From contig NW_020825289.1 in the NCBI RefSeq assembly GCF_003286085.1, forward strand, positions 7,192,001-7,256,000: a stretch of 64,000 bases of DNA. Reading direction: 5' to 3'. The DNA comes from Drosophila persimilis. Lineage: Eukaryota; Arthropoda; Insecta; Diptera; Drosophilidae. Shown here in pieces: positions 11,470-25,553 of the stretch (within the stretch, counting starts at the first letter, position 1; each line of letters opens with the position of its first letter). The notes below the pieces were generated by a model. The model worked only from the letters and a program-made list of their open reading frames with translations, made no database searches and was not told the origin of the DNA. A program made the position numbers and the translations under genes.

Positions 11470-14069
11470 CTATTCTATTTGTAATTGAATAAATTCCAGT
11501 AAAGTTCCATTCGAATTCCATTTTATTCCAAGTTTGTATCCAAGAACTGGAGTACAAGGGAGGTGCAGCTCAGGAGTGATATCACCTAAATGACGGACTT
11601 GCACAATTATATGTTGCTTCAGTCATACAAATGTTTACCCGCAAAATTCCAAAATGTTCTGTTATCAGGTTATCAGATGATAAGCCCACTCCCCCATTGC
11701 TGGACTCGCGACAGTACGACACATATTCCAGATAGTGTCGATAGGCTTCCAGGCTTCTGGCTTCCAGAGTCATACGACTGCCTTGCGTCTCACCTTGAGC
11801 CAAAAAACGGCAGCTTGTAATCCCCGTAAAAGTTAAGCTGCTCATATTTTTAGGCATCAGAGAGTATCAGATAAAAGAGAAAAACGCCGAAGGAGGAGGA
11901 GGCGGGGAGTAAACGGAGCTCGAGTCGCATTCAAAAATTAATCTGCAGCGGCAATAATTTTCGATTTTTTGTGCTCTCAAGAAAATCTCAAGCATGTCAA
12001 ATTGTATTCCATTCAACAACAACAAAATATAAGTAAAAATCGGGCGAGAAAGAAAGAAAAATGCGCACACTGAGCCGCCGACTGTCAAGAGATTTTAACG
12101 AAACGAGAGAATAAAAGGAAAAAAACGATCCTGCAAAAGAAGACTTACAAAAACAAGAAAGAACCGAAGAGGAGGAGACGGTGGCGACTTTAAAATACCC
12201 CTTGAACAGATTCTGTGAAGGTGAAAACAATTCAAACTTTTTAGAGCGTCATGGGCTGAGATAACTATAATGTAGGAGGATTTCCCCCAGATTTCCTGAA
12301 CAAGACCAGGATATGGAGATATAGAGCCTTTTAATCCTGTAATCCTGCAAACTGCATCCGCACAGTATACCCTCCCACTCCACGAGTACCTGGGTAAGGC
12401 AGAGTAACAAAAACAAAATAATAAAGAACGCAGGGCTATGGCTGTCAGTCGCTGCCGCAGAGATCCCCCAATCCCGAGGTCCCACAACGCAGCAGCGCAT
12501 ACTCGTACAAAAGGCCAGAGCTGGCCTCTTCCGCGACCCAAGTGAGAAAACCAAGCGCGACACCAACACCAAAAACCGGCTATGGGACAGAGGAAGAGCA
12601 GAGGCCGGCCCGGCCTGCCTGCTTCTGGTCGGCTCTGTTCCACTCTCCCTCCCGCTCTCCCACACTCCTTCCTTGGGCCTACGCCATGGGGAATTGAATT
12701 GAATTTGCAGCCGACGTTGAAATTTCAGTGTGCCTGCCTTTTCGAAGGTGTGAAGAAAAAATAAAAATACAAAAGGCAACAACAGCCTCAGCGTCAGCCG
12801 AGCAGAGCAGCACAGCACGAAATTCTGAAAAACTCCAGGAACAAAATGCAGCCAAAGCTGAAACGAAATCAACTTAAGATCTGCGCAGGGAACAGAAAAA
12901 CAACAACAGAAAACTGGATTGGATTGGGCCTCGTTTTCCTCAGGCAGGGGAAAGGGAACGGAATGGAAAAGAACAGAACCAAAAGAATATGGCAGAAAAA
13001 GAAAGAGATTCTGGGATTTCACTTGCATTGTTGTTGGCTGCTGCTGTTGCTGGATATGATCGGTCAAATGTATGTATGTATGTTTATGCCTGTTTGTGTG
13101 CGTGTTAGAAGGGAGAGCATCGCATCTGTTTCTTGCATTTACCGAGGCCAATGCCGACTTATGTTCGTTTTGTTTCGGGGTTTTTTCTCTCCCTTCATGT
13201 GTGAGTGTACATATGTGTGTGCGTGGCGAAGGTGAAAAGTACTTGCGGATTAGTAATAATAGGAACATTAATAATCCGTGCTTGACTTTTGGTGAATGCA
13301 CAAATACCCTGCAATGGGATTTCATTCTATGACTATTTCAATAGAACACTTTGCCGAAGGGACAATGTTTTGTTTTGTGAATGAAAAAGGACGAAAGGTG
13401 CATAGGACCGTATGACTGACTCCGAATGTTAAATATGCGTATTCATTCGTTTAGTTCAATGTATCTGATGGATGTTTCGTCTAGGACAACCCTTGAAACC
13501 TACACATACGATCCCTATAACATAAGCCATACGTTCGCTTACATAAATAAAAAACATATCTTCGGACTCACAATACAATGAACAATTTCCCCCATAACAA
13601 CTAGTCTGTTGCAAACGGTCTTTTGAAATCCGAACTCTGCATCCACCAGCTGCAGAGCCAAATATTGGCACACCAATTGCCACGACTTCAAGGCCCACAG
13701 TCGATGATTCCACTAGATATAGAGGCAAAATATATATTGCGACACAAACTGCAGTGTCTTCCCCACTGGAAGCACAGGAGAAATCAAAGCTTCGGCACCC
13801 CAAACACGCCAAGGACGGAGAGAAAAATCAAAAGCGCCTGCATCTGGAAGGAATAAAATGTAGTTATCATTTTAATTTCTCCAAAGACAAGACCCTTTTT
13901 TGTTCTTTAAATGAACTCTGACATGTTTTATATTTTGTGGAATTGGTTAAGCTAGATCCCTCGAACCCTAAACAAAACCCAGATCCAAAGTTACAGGCCC
14001 ATGTGCAGGCAGATGCACATACACAATGCCAGCCATAGATTGAAGGAGCGACAAAGATATCCCGCATAC

Positions 14070-14094
14070 TCACACACACACACACACACACACA
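14070..14094. repeat. (CA)n microsatellite
   Basis: About 12 CA units running into a TA-rich stretch. Confidence 0.95.
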
Positions 14095-14188
14095 TATAAT
14101 ATATATTGTACATAATTCCCAACAACAACAAAACTATTCAACTTCGAACCGAATCTGATTTCTGAAACCGATTGTGTGTATGCCTTCG

Positions 14189-14222
14189 TTTTGTTGTTGT
14201 TGTTGTTGTTGTTGTTGTTGGT
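14189..14222. repeat. (TTG)n microsatellite
   Basis: About ten TTG units in the lbk intron. Confidence 0.95.
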
Positions 14223-16813
14223 TCGGGACGTCAGTCCAAGAGTCTCGCTTAAACGAAAGCCGACAAGAAGGCAAGCCTACAGAGGAATCCTACACACTCC
14301 ACACTCGACGATCCACACACTTCAAAAGACGTTGCTTGGTCGTCGGCTTAAATTGGTTTTTATTGTTGTTGCACACTATGTCCATTGTTGGTGGTGGTGG
14401 TGGTGGTGTTGGCCTGGGCCCGGCCTGGGCCTTCCCTGGGCCTGGGATCGGCCCCGACCCCCGACACTCGCATCATAGCTTCGTTTTGACCATATTTCTT
14501 GTCCGTGTGCCCGCTTTTCTGTGCCTTTCTTTGAAGTCGCATTTAATTCTTCGAGTTTGGGTTTCGTTTCGTTTCCTTCATTCTTTTTCAAGCCCCCACT
14601 CCAAGTCCAACTCCAACTTTAGCCCCAGCCCCAGCTGCCGAGACCTTTCCGAAACGTCGACGTTGGGCTGTCTGGCCGAGGTGTGAAGAAAAGAATTTTT
14701 CTGTGCAATAATCTTGATGCCTTTTTAAGATTTGTTGCTGCTGTGGAGCTGTGCCCGTGCCGTGCCCCCTACCCTCCCCATCTCCATCGCCTTTTTAGTG
14801 GGGACTTGCCTGCAGACGTTATTTTGTTGCCTTTCTTTAGCTTGCGCGATTCGTTTCAGCTGAAAAGTGGCTGGGTTTAAGGAAATTTACGCCATAAAAT
14901 GCTGAAATAATTGGATACACTCGATCTCCCGATCTCCTCTTTGCCCGCACCCCACTGCATCCCGCTTTGAATGCATTTCAAATTGCTAATGATGAGGAGC
15001 TGCTTCTGCTGTTGCTTCTTTGGAGCTGCGACTCGACTCCATCATTGGAAGATGCTTTCGTGAGACAAGGGACATGCCATGGTCAAGTTTGGATTGGTTT
15101 GGTTCATTGCAAAAGGTATGTACATACATATGTACCTCTGGCCATCTGCAGCAATTGCAGCAAAACACCAGCACCGGCACCACACCAGCCACCAGACACC
15201 CATCCCCACTCGACGGCCAACGAAGCATTAAATGCATTTATTTATGAGACCACCACCTGATATGATCTCCTCCTGGCCGAGTCTGAAATGGCAGGCCAGG
15301 CAGGCCCTTGCTCGTATGCATATGATGTGGAGGTGATACTGAATTTAGCTAGAATTCACACCTTAAAGCAAGGCACAATATATTATATGCTCAGGTAAAC
15401 ACAATCGTAGCTCTGGAACCATTTGGCATTTAACCATTTCTGATGGTTCTGTTTGGCATACCTCGTCTCATGTTGGATTTGTTCAAAAATGTTCCCAGAG
15501 CTACCATTATGTTAGAAATAGACGATATACATAGGTACGTACGTAGAAGAAGTATCAGAAGTAGCCTTTTCCTTGGAATATACAGAGTATGAGTTACATA
15601 CATATGTACAAAAAATGACCAGTTTTCTGAGAAAAAATAGCTACATGCATTAGGGAAACTTTTTCTGGTATTGCCTCGGAACGGGACTCACTTATCGGCC
15701 ACGAGTAAAATCGTACAACTACAAAATGCATTCAACGCCTGCTGTCTGAAGGGGCTTTCTCCCTCGCCCTCTCCCGCCCCCTTCCTCTCTGTCGGTTCTC
15801 CCTATTCCCCCTTCTGGTTTCCCTTGCAACTGAAAGCCCAGTCAAATGCATCGAAAAGCGGCAGCCGCAGCAGCAGGGAAAAAACTTTGCACTAATCATA
15901 AAATCCCCCATCAATGTTAAATGTATAAATGCAAAAATGGAAACGGCACGAACATCGGGGCTGAGGCTGAGGCACTCACGAATGTGGGGCCCAGAAACAG
16001 AGCCTCATAACTAAATTGCATTAAGTGTAATTATAACTAATTAGAAAACAGAAAAACAGCAGAAAACCGAAGAAGACTGAAGACCGAAGGGGAGAGTCGG
16101 AGGAATAACTGGCACACGGCGAAAACGGTGGAGGAGAAAGGGTGAAAACGCTTTTCAGAACCGCTGCTTTTCTGGAAAGTTATTAAAATCAATGGAAATA
16201 ATGCTTATGGGTTTGCGATTAGTTCCAGCGAAATTCAACGCAAAAATAATTGGCGAAATACATAGTTGTTGAATCAGCATGGGATTTGCTGAGGCAATGG
16301 ATCCGAAACGATCAATGGGGAAACCCGGAAAAATTGATTTGTGACTATTTTTGCACAGATCGGATGCAATATAAAGTACTATTCAGGGCTTATTGTCTGG
16401 ACTTTTAGATTGAGGGACTTTAGTCTCCATTTTGAGTCTAACATACAACTGTCGGAATTCTTTTGTTCGAGTCTCGGGGACTCAGAACCAACGCCACAGA
16501 TATCCGCATGCGAGATAAAGCCGATTATCATCAAAGCGCGGATAAAGAGAGCTGCCCGTACCCGTACCCATACCCAAAGCACAATGAACTACGGCCTGGG
16601 CTTAGGGGGAGCCCAAGAAATAAATCATCTAATATAGCGCGCCATTTATCATCTGGCATGGCCGTGTGGCTGTATATCATTCATCTTTCGCATTTGTCCA
16701 ACCACACCACACCGCTGGGTGCCTCAGGAGTTGGTAGAGGCATAGATACAGAATCATAGATGATCGTTAAAATGTTGGAGAAAAAAGAGAATGTATAGGA
16801 TAGTTCACGATGC

Positions 16814-16841
16814 CAGAGAGAGAGAGAGAGAGAGAGAGAGA
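16814..16841. repeat. (GA)n microsatellite
   Basis: About 14 GA units. They lie just inside the inferred lbk intron and could bind GAGA factor. Confidence 0.9.
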
Positions 16842-16903
16842 CTAATGTTTGGCAAAAGTGAATTTCCAACTTAATTAGGCAGCAGAATGTGGCATTTACT
16901 TAC

Positions 16904-17790
16904 CTATTCACAATATCAGCACAACGGGGGTCGGGGGTTGGGGATGGTTCTGATGGTGTGTGGATGTGGGCGTTTGTGTAAACAAGAGCGCGAGTGGGAT
17001 AGACAGGCCCGAGCAGAGCCTTAATGTCTGCGGCGGCAACTATTACGTCGGGGTATGCATATGCATACGAGTGGGTCGGGTCGGTGTATGTGTGAAAGAT
17101 TTGTACAAATGTTCGGCTGTCTGTACCGTTCTGTTTGTCTATCTCCTGCTTTAGCGCGATGTGATTCTTCGGTTGTTTATTCGTCACTTTAACACGTTCG
17201 ATGCTGAAGCTGACGCTGGCGTTGCGCGCTGCCCCGCCGACTTCTGCTGCGACGTCACTGAGCTCACCGACACACACAGCTACACAATGTATTTTTATTC
17301 ACTGCCTTTGTAGTGGTGTATTTGTCTTCAATTGCGGTGGCGGCATGCACATACACACACACAAACGCAGCCACACTCATTGACAACAACACTGCACGTA
17401 ACGAGAATGAATTTCTGATTTGACGATATTTGTAGCTTTTTGTTTGTTTTCATGGATATTGTAGTTTTAGTTTTGTTCTAAACAATCAATTTGTTCACAT
17501 ATCAAGCGCCTGAGATAAATTCTTAGGTACATTTCAATCATAACCACAAGCATATGTATGTTTTTTGTTATTGCCGAGATTTTATGCTCACACGCTCTCC
17601 TGCCTTTTTCCCGAGAGTACGACGCAATCGCTCTTCGAATTATCGCTATCTTTGATCCTCGCACACCGAAGCTTTTTCTCTCGAATATAGGTTACTTTAT
17701 GTTTATTTTTATTTAAATTATTTTTCCGAATTTTTCATTTATTATTTCGAGCACCGACGCGGGTACGGCCGTTGTGTCGCGGTCTCAGAG
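16904..17790 (-). other. lbk: probable noncoding first exon of lbk
   Basis: The segment lies directly downstream, on the minus strand, of the DRE/Motif 1 promoter at 17.8 kb. It ends in a near-consensus donor (AATAG then GTAAGTAA). It contains short ORFs but nothing protein-like. Its only plausible partner on this strand is the leader acceptor of lbk at 5794. The start point is a guess from the promoter motifs. Confidence 0.4.
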
Positions 17791-17792
17791 GT

Positions 17793-17815
17793 CAGTGTGA
17801 CCGGACTTATCGATA
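17793..17815 (-). promoter_or_regulatory. DRE plus Motif 1 core promoter
   Basis: TATCGATA (the DRE) lies at 17808-17815. A full match to the directional Ohler Motif 1 (CGGTCACACTG on the minus strand) lies at 17803-17793. Together they define a dispersed, housekeeping-type fly promoter. Motif 1 faces left, towards lbk. Confidence 0.65.
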
Positions 17816-17833
17816 AAACATAGCCGTCAGACC

Positions 17834-18358
17834 CAGTGTTGCCATTTCAGCTTATTTTAAGTAGATGTGGCTCATTTTAAAACAAAATAGCTTGAAAAAT
17901 AATTGAAATGCTTACAGCTCGAAATCTAGCTTAATTCAAATTTAATTTAGCTTATTTTGGCTTAAAAAAATGTGGTACAAAACAATATTTGTTTTAAGAT
18001 TTTATTGTAATATTTGTTAATCTTTATTAAGAAATAGGACAAAAATCATATTTTATGTTGCTATTTTCGTATATCATCAAATTTTGTGTATAAATGTAGG
18101 GTAATTATCGTTGATAAGTTTCAGTCACACTATAGTATTGCACATGTTTGCACATTTATATACAAAATATAATTAAAGAGTGGAAAGTTTAAAAAATAAT
18201 AATAATTGAAAACAAAATATCAATAAAATTCAATTCTCCATTATATTGGTGTGTTTTTATGGTTTGCTTTTGTTAAAGATTTTTTTAATTTTTGGCTTAT
18301 TCTAGCTTATTTTATCTTCAATCTAGCTGATGGTGACTCTCAAAATCTGGCAGCACTG
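17834..18358. mobile_element. nonautonomous hAT-like DNA transposon (MITE)
   Basis: The ends are inverted: CAGTGTTGCCA on the left, and CAGTGCTGCCA read inward from the right (10 of 11 match). An imperfect 8-bp target duplication flanks them, GTCAGACC at 17826-17833 and GTCCGACC at 18359-18366 (7 of 8). An 8-bp duplication and CAG...CTG ends are typical of hAT elements. The 525-bp interior is AT-rich, has no ORF and repeats an AGCTTATTTT-like word near both ends. A transposase source was not identified. Confidence 0.7.
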
Positions 18359-18366
18359 GTCCGACC

Positions 18367-19053
18367 CTCAGAGATATACCATCTCATTTTAAAAATATTC
18401 CCTAAATATACTAACGAATTATTTGTATTCAAGTTGTTGTATTCGTTTTCGATATTCCCTGGAATATTACTAGCTATCTAGATCTTTCAGCCCTGCCCAC
18501 ATAGTTTTATCACATTAATGAACATATTTTCTACTTGACTGGCTTGTTTGAAATACTTGCTTTTATTATTTTTTATTTGCCTGAAAAAGGAAATGAAACA
18601 GCCGCAACTTTTGATTATTCGTTGATAAACGGGGTATCGGTATTTTTGAGCGGTAAGTGTAAGTTAAATACGGCGGCATCATACATTATTTTGAAAATAC
18701 CAATATTACAGCCAATCTCCGATTTTGCGATCGTTTTCCAATTTTTTATTGCATTTAGAATGAAAAATGTATTGATTCTAGAGAGCGGCAGTTAAATCCT
18801 TTGATCTCCAATTCGTTTGCGGGATAAATATCATTTGAAAAAGTGTAGTTCCAGTGTTGGAAACAACATAAAATGTAGTCGGCTTTGTAAGATGCAAAAT
18901 GACAAACATAAGAATCAACAAAATAATGAAGCGCTTGAACTGGAGTTTACTATTACATTTAAAAAAAATGACTACAAATTTTAACATACAAATTGGCAAC
19001 GCAACCTTCTAAACAGTGCTGAGTAATGTACGACACCTACAGCAGTTCTTGCA
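18367..19053. other. intergenic spacer upstream of the subunit s-like gene
   Basis: AT-rich sequence with only short open frames lacking ATG starts. It should hold the promoter of the gene at 19054, but no clear TATA, DRE or Motif 1 was seen. Confidence 0.5.
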
Positions 19054-19695
19054 ATGTCTGTATTAAACTGGATTCCTAAAACGTTAACAAAAGTGGTACT
19101 ACAGTTCAGAACATCGAAATGCCTGCCACAGGCTTCATATCCAATAGGCCGCAGTATCTGGGGCTATGTGGCAGTCGCCTTCAACCAAGTGGATGCGGAG
19201 CGTCTCGCCAAGGTGGGTCCAAATAGGCTTTGTGCCGAATGGATTGTGAAAAATGGAGGCGGTGTGAGGTTTGTGGACAACCCGACTAAGTTGTGGAAGG
19301 ACTACAACTCGCTGCCGGCGGAGACGACCAAGTTTGCCATCAAAGTCGTGGATGCCACTAACGCATCCATAATGAAAATTGGACTGGCTCATTTCAAGGG
19401 ATGTAATTCAATTGACACAGTCATCTTTCACAACTGCAAGCATCTGGAAAACGATGGATTGGAAGGATTGCGGCACATCAGAAGTTCGCTGGAGCGGCTT
19501 CAAGTTTCCGGCTGCTATGACATCAGCGATTCTGGTCTGGGCGTAATAGGCGAACTCAAAAACTTGAAGCAACTGCTTATATTTGATATGCTTTACGTAA
19601 AGAACATGGAACAAGTGGCTCTTGAGCTGAAGAAGCAGCTGCCAGATTGCGACATCAAAGCCACTAAATTGGGCGTTCAGTTGAAAGAGAAGTAA
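19054..19695 (+). CDS. ATP synthase subunit s-like (DMAC2L/factor B family) mitochondrial protein
   Basis: A single-exon ORF of 213 residues. The N-terminus is basic and amphipathic with no acid in the first 40 residues, as in a mitochondrial targeting sequence. The body matches the family of coupling factor B / ATP5S: the segment GPNRLCAEW, then KDYNSLP, VDATNASIMKIG, and C-terminal LRR-like repeats (LERLQVSGC, LKQLLIFDM). Length agrees with the family (about 200 residues). Relatives sit at the inner mitochondrial membrane and have been linked to ATP synthase coupling and complex I assembly. Two stop codons follow in tandem (TAA TAA), and an AATAAA overlaps them, so the real polyadenylation signal is probably further on. 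It is transcribed towards sotv, whose ATG is 300 nt away. Confidence 0.88.
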   Translation: MSVLNWIPKTLTKVVLQFRTSKCLPQASYPIGRSIWGYVAVAFNQVDAERLAKVGPNRLCAEWIVKNGGGVRFVDNPTKLWKDYNSLPAETTKFAIKVVDATNASIMKIGLAHFKGCNSIDTVIFHNCKHLENDGLEGLRHIRSSLERLQVSGCYDISDSGLGVIGELKNLKQLLIFDMLYVKNMEQVALELKKQLPDCDIKATKLGVQLKEK

Positions 19696-19995
19696 TAAAT
19701 GTTGATACAACAAAATGCCTTCTTGCAAGTCGTTATGGTTATGTAATCGAAGAGTCTAGATAAATATATTATATTTATACAATAATATATATATTATATA
19801 TTAGTTTTGTGTAATTTTTTTGTTGGCTGCCTGGCCACTGGCGACACTGTTAGTGTTGGAAAATACTCAGCTGTAACATGGTATCGACAGCATTTTCGCG
19901 CGTCTGTCAAACGGTCATACCAATCTAGAAAACAGGACAAGTTTTGACCCCTTTTTCCAACAAAATGTAAAAAAAGGAGTGCAGTCCGAGCTGAA

Positions 19996-22276
<2,281 letters not shown>

Positions 22277-22704
22277 ATGCCGCAGACGCACTGATATTCC
22301 GGTAGAATGATTATGAAAATACCAAAGACTTATGGGAATAGCGCTCAAGTTTAGAAAGAATCTTTTCTGTTGCATTCGAATATATCAATGAACAATCCTA
22401 AGTCAAAACCAGCGCTATTTGGTGCGCACTCACTGGATAGAAAACTCACATAGAAAACTGTTTTAGTTTGGAGTGATGAATCCTGGACTGGAGGACACAC
22501 CTACAAATATCCATATTAAAAGTTGATATTATCGTAGAAAAGAGTTTAATTTTAATGATGATTAGCCCAAGGCTAGCACGACTGCACGAATGGGATTCGT
22601 TTTAAGCGGACTTTGGAAATTATTAGGCGTGGAAAAAGTGATGAGAATATTTTAAATGCTAAGCTAATATCAATACGATACTTTTGGTGCTCTGTTTTTA
22701 TGGA
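22277..22704. other. shared 3' region between sotv and CysRS
   Basis: A convergent intergenic stretch that holds both 3' UTRs. No AATAAA was spotted on either strand. TTTAAT near 22545 could act as an ATTAAA signal for CysRS. The two transcripts may overlap. Confidence 0.4.
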
Positions 22705-25232
22705 CTAGGCTTCGTTTATGGATGCCAAATACTCTTTGTAGCGTTGTTCCTGTTGCTGCTGCAGTTTTTGAAGCTTTTTCACTTGTCCTTTGCTAATCTC
22801 TTTGCCTTCCTTGTCGAGAGTTGGCAGGCCCTAGGATTTGATTTGACTTAATAAGAATGCAAATTCCAGCTGTGATTCATGTTTTACTTACATTCTCATC
22901 GAAGGCCGAGTACTTTTCCGTTTCGCCAAGGAACATCTGCTTGGGATTGACGCGACGCTGCGCATCCTTGGCTGCTGCGGCTGCGGCAACTGCCTGCTTC
23001 TTCCGTTCCTTCTCAGCTGCTTTCTCTGCTTCGGCGGCCAGTTTCGCCTCCCGCTCGCGCAAAAGCGAGTCGCGATCAACCAGCTTGACGGCAAACTTGC
23101 CACCATCTTTGTCCTCGAGTCGGACACCCAAATTGGGCAATATATTGTCACGCAGGTCGTCGCACAGCTTTAAGATATCGAATGCCTTTAATGCCTTCGC
23201 CTGCTCACGCACCAAGTTGCGGAATTCCGCCAGAGTTTGGACATAGGGAAGCACTGTCGTCTCCAGATCGCCACCAGCTGCCTGAGGCCCGGCTCCGCCG
23301 CTCACTGGGAATCCGATGCCACCTCGTGGTCCAGCAATGGCGCCAAACACATGCAACAAGTCGGTTATGTATGTGGCCACATTGCGCAGCAGCAGGCTAT
23401 TCAGTCTCGACTTGTTGTCCCGTATGTAGACATTGGAGGCGGAAACAAGCTCCCGAATGGCATCGAGAGCACTGCGCGTGTCTACGTTGTCTGTATCGTG
23501 AAAGAATTCATTAGTGAATTTAATTTATGAACAAACGTTTCCTCAAACGAGCACTAACCACAAAGGGCCGCATGCACTTGCACCTGGGAGCTGGAAAACT
23601 TCTTCTGCAAGGCAGCCTCAACATCGGTCCAGGCATCAAACTGCCGTCGCGGCTCTTCAGACAGCACGTGACGGGTCAGGTCTTTCACATTCAGGAAAAA
23701 CTCCTGCAGGGACAAGCTTTAGTACTAGGTTGCTCTCATTGTATAAAATTTGATGGTGCTTACGTTAAGGAACTTCTCGTATTGCGTCGCCATTTCCATG
23801 GTGTTCTCGGAGTAGTCGAGCGTATCCTTCCACGAGTGGAGGAGGAAGGCCAGACGTAGCTGGGTTGCCGAATGCTTTTTCAGCGCCTCTTGAATGGTGA
23901 CGAAATTCTTGAGAGACTTGGACATCTTGCATCCGGCAATTGTGAGATGGCCAGTGTGTAGGAAGTATTTGACCCACTCGGACTCGTTGAATGCCGCCTC
24001 CGACTGGGCCAACTCATTGTCGTGGTGTGGGAACTTTAGATCCACGCCACCTGTGTGTATGTCGAATGTTGAACCGAAGATGTCCGAGGCCATGGCGGAG
24101 CACTCGATGTGCCATCCGGGACGACCTCGTCCCCAGGGACTGTCCCACCAGGGCTCGCCGGCCTTGCTGGCCTTCCACAGGGCAAAATCGTTGGCCGAAC
24201 GCTTCTCTGAGAGTCGATCCTCGGCCACAGACAAGTCCCCTTCACCCTCCTGCAGTGACTTGGTGTCGCCATATGCCTCTGGCACCAGCTTGGCGTAGTG
24301 ATGCTTCTCTTTCCTGTCGAAGCCGTTTACATCAAAGTAGACGGAATTGTTGGCTGCATAGGCGAGGCCGTTGTCGATGATCTTTTGAATAAAGGCCACA
24401 ATCTGTGGCACGTATTCTGAGACCCGCGTGAGCACATCTGGTGGGAGAATCTGGGATTTCCCAAGAGATACAATAGGGTAAAGTTCTGGAACTCATTTTT
24501 TATGACTCACGTTTAGTGACTTCATGTCGTTGTGAAACTGGTCTTCCCAGAAGCGGGGCAGAGACTCAAAGACAGCATTGTCATTGATCTCAGCTCCCTT
24601 CTTGCCATCCAACCACTCTGCAATCGGGTCCTTGGCTTCGTTTAGGTAGTGTTGCCGCTTCTCAGCGATGCCCTTTTCGTCACCTTGGCTAACTGCCGTT
24701 GTGAGTGCAACAACGGCATCGTTCATACGCTGCAGAGTCTTGTCCAGCATCACCTTCTTATCGGGATCCGTGTTCTTTGCGCACGTTTCCTGAAATCGCA
24801 CGAGCACTTCCTTCTGATGATCCAACAACTGGTCGAGGGGTAAATTCGCTGATTCGCCGGCATATTCTTCGAAGAGATGATTCTGACGAGCGCGCTTGAT
24901 GATTTTGTCATCGATGTCCGTGATGTTCATCACATAGTGGATGTTGTACCCAAAGTAGTCGGCCAGAATGCGTCTCAGAATATCGAAGGAAATGTAAGAC
25001 CTAAGAACGGAACAGATAAGATACCCACTCTGCGATGGTGATGTGGCGCTTACCGTGCGTGTCCCATGTGCGAGGCATCGTAGACAGTCGGACCGCAGCT
25101 ATACCAGGTTACATTGTTCCCATCCAGCGGCACGAAATCCTCCTTTTGTCTCGTCAGGCTGTTGTACAGCCGTAGCTTTGGCCGCTCCGCTGGCTTCGGT
25201 GCTTGCCACGCAGGTTGTACACGTTTAGACAT
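22705..25232 (-). CDS. CysRS: cysteinyl-tRNA synthetase, cytoplasmic
   Basis: Six exons: 25232-25054, 25000-24511, 24450-23764, 23703-23559, 23490-22892 and 22830-22705. All are GT-AG with matching phase, giving 741 residues. This class I enzyme charges tRNA-Cys. Visible motifs: the zinc and substrate Cys in YSCGPTVYD (Cys46); the HIGH-type HMGH at 55-58; a second zinc-site segment WHIECSAM at about 336-343 followed by HTGG and FPHHDNE; and KMSKS at 398-402. The C-terminus is a basic, Glu/Ala-rich coiled region ending in a Gln-rich tail, as in animal cytosolic enzymes; no mitochondrial targeting sequence is evident. An ATG in the sequence ACATATTATG does not intervene; the start at 25232 (MSKRVQPAW) is the only one that leads into the family sequence. 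The gene lies tail to tail with sotv and 322 nt downstream of the methyltransferase gene. Confidence 0.95.
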
Positions 25233-25553
25233 TATTCTTTATATTGGTAAATAAATCGGCAAATATTTCGTCAGCAGAGAAACAGTTCTGTCGCACTGGC
25301 AACACCGCTCGCCCGACCTGGCGTTGCCGGACCGATGAAGCGGACAGGACCATGTTTGGACTATTTATTATTCAAAAAAAATTAAAGGATATGCTGATGT
25401 TTGCGAGTTTGTGACCCGGCTTGGTCATTTGATAAATTTATTTGTCTCTATAAGCTATACAAATATAATTTAGAAATTTGTCTGACTAGCTAAAATTGTG
25501 GTATTGGATTCTGGGTACAATTTCTCTTGTACCGTAGTAACTATATTTTGAAT
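25233..25553 (-). promoter_or_regulatory. CysRS promoter region and methyltransferase 3' flank
   Basis: About 320 nt between two minus-strand genes. It holds inverted GGCAAC...GTTGCC words at about 25293-25328 close to the CysRS start, and AATAAA (minus strand) at 25442-25437 and 25369-25364 for the upstream gene. No DRE or Motif 1 was found. Confidence 0.4.
25437..25442 (-). terminator. polyadenylation signal of the methyltransferase gene
   Basis: AATAAA on the minus strand, about 110 nt after the stop codon. Confidence 0.5.

Larger units (their letters stand above)
5796..16903 (-). other. lbk: large lbk 5' intron (inferred)
   Basis: This is about 11 kb without lbk coding sequence. It is bounded by the acceptor at 5794 and a strong donor (AATAG then GTAAGTAA, exon end 16904). 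It is full of microsatellites and holds a plus-strand gene at 11023-11397. Coding-like patches at about 10.2-10.65 kb and 13.46-13.86 kb are described among the findings. The pairing of donor and acceptor is inferred; no transcript was seen. Confidence 0.4.

Noticed and set aside
19900-19930. Motif 1-like word (CGGTCATACCA) upstream of sotv.
   Set aside because: Two mismatches at conserved positions; too weak to call.
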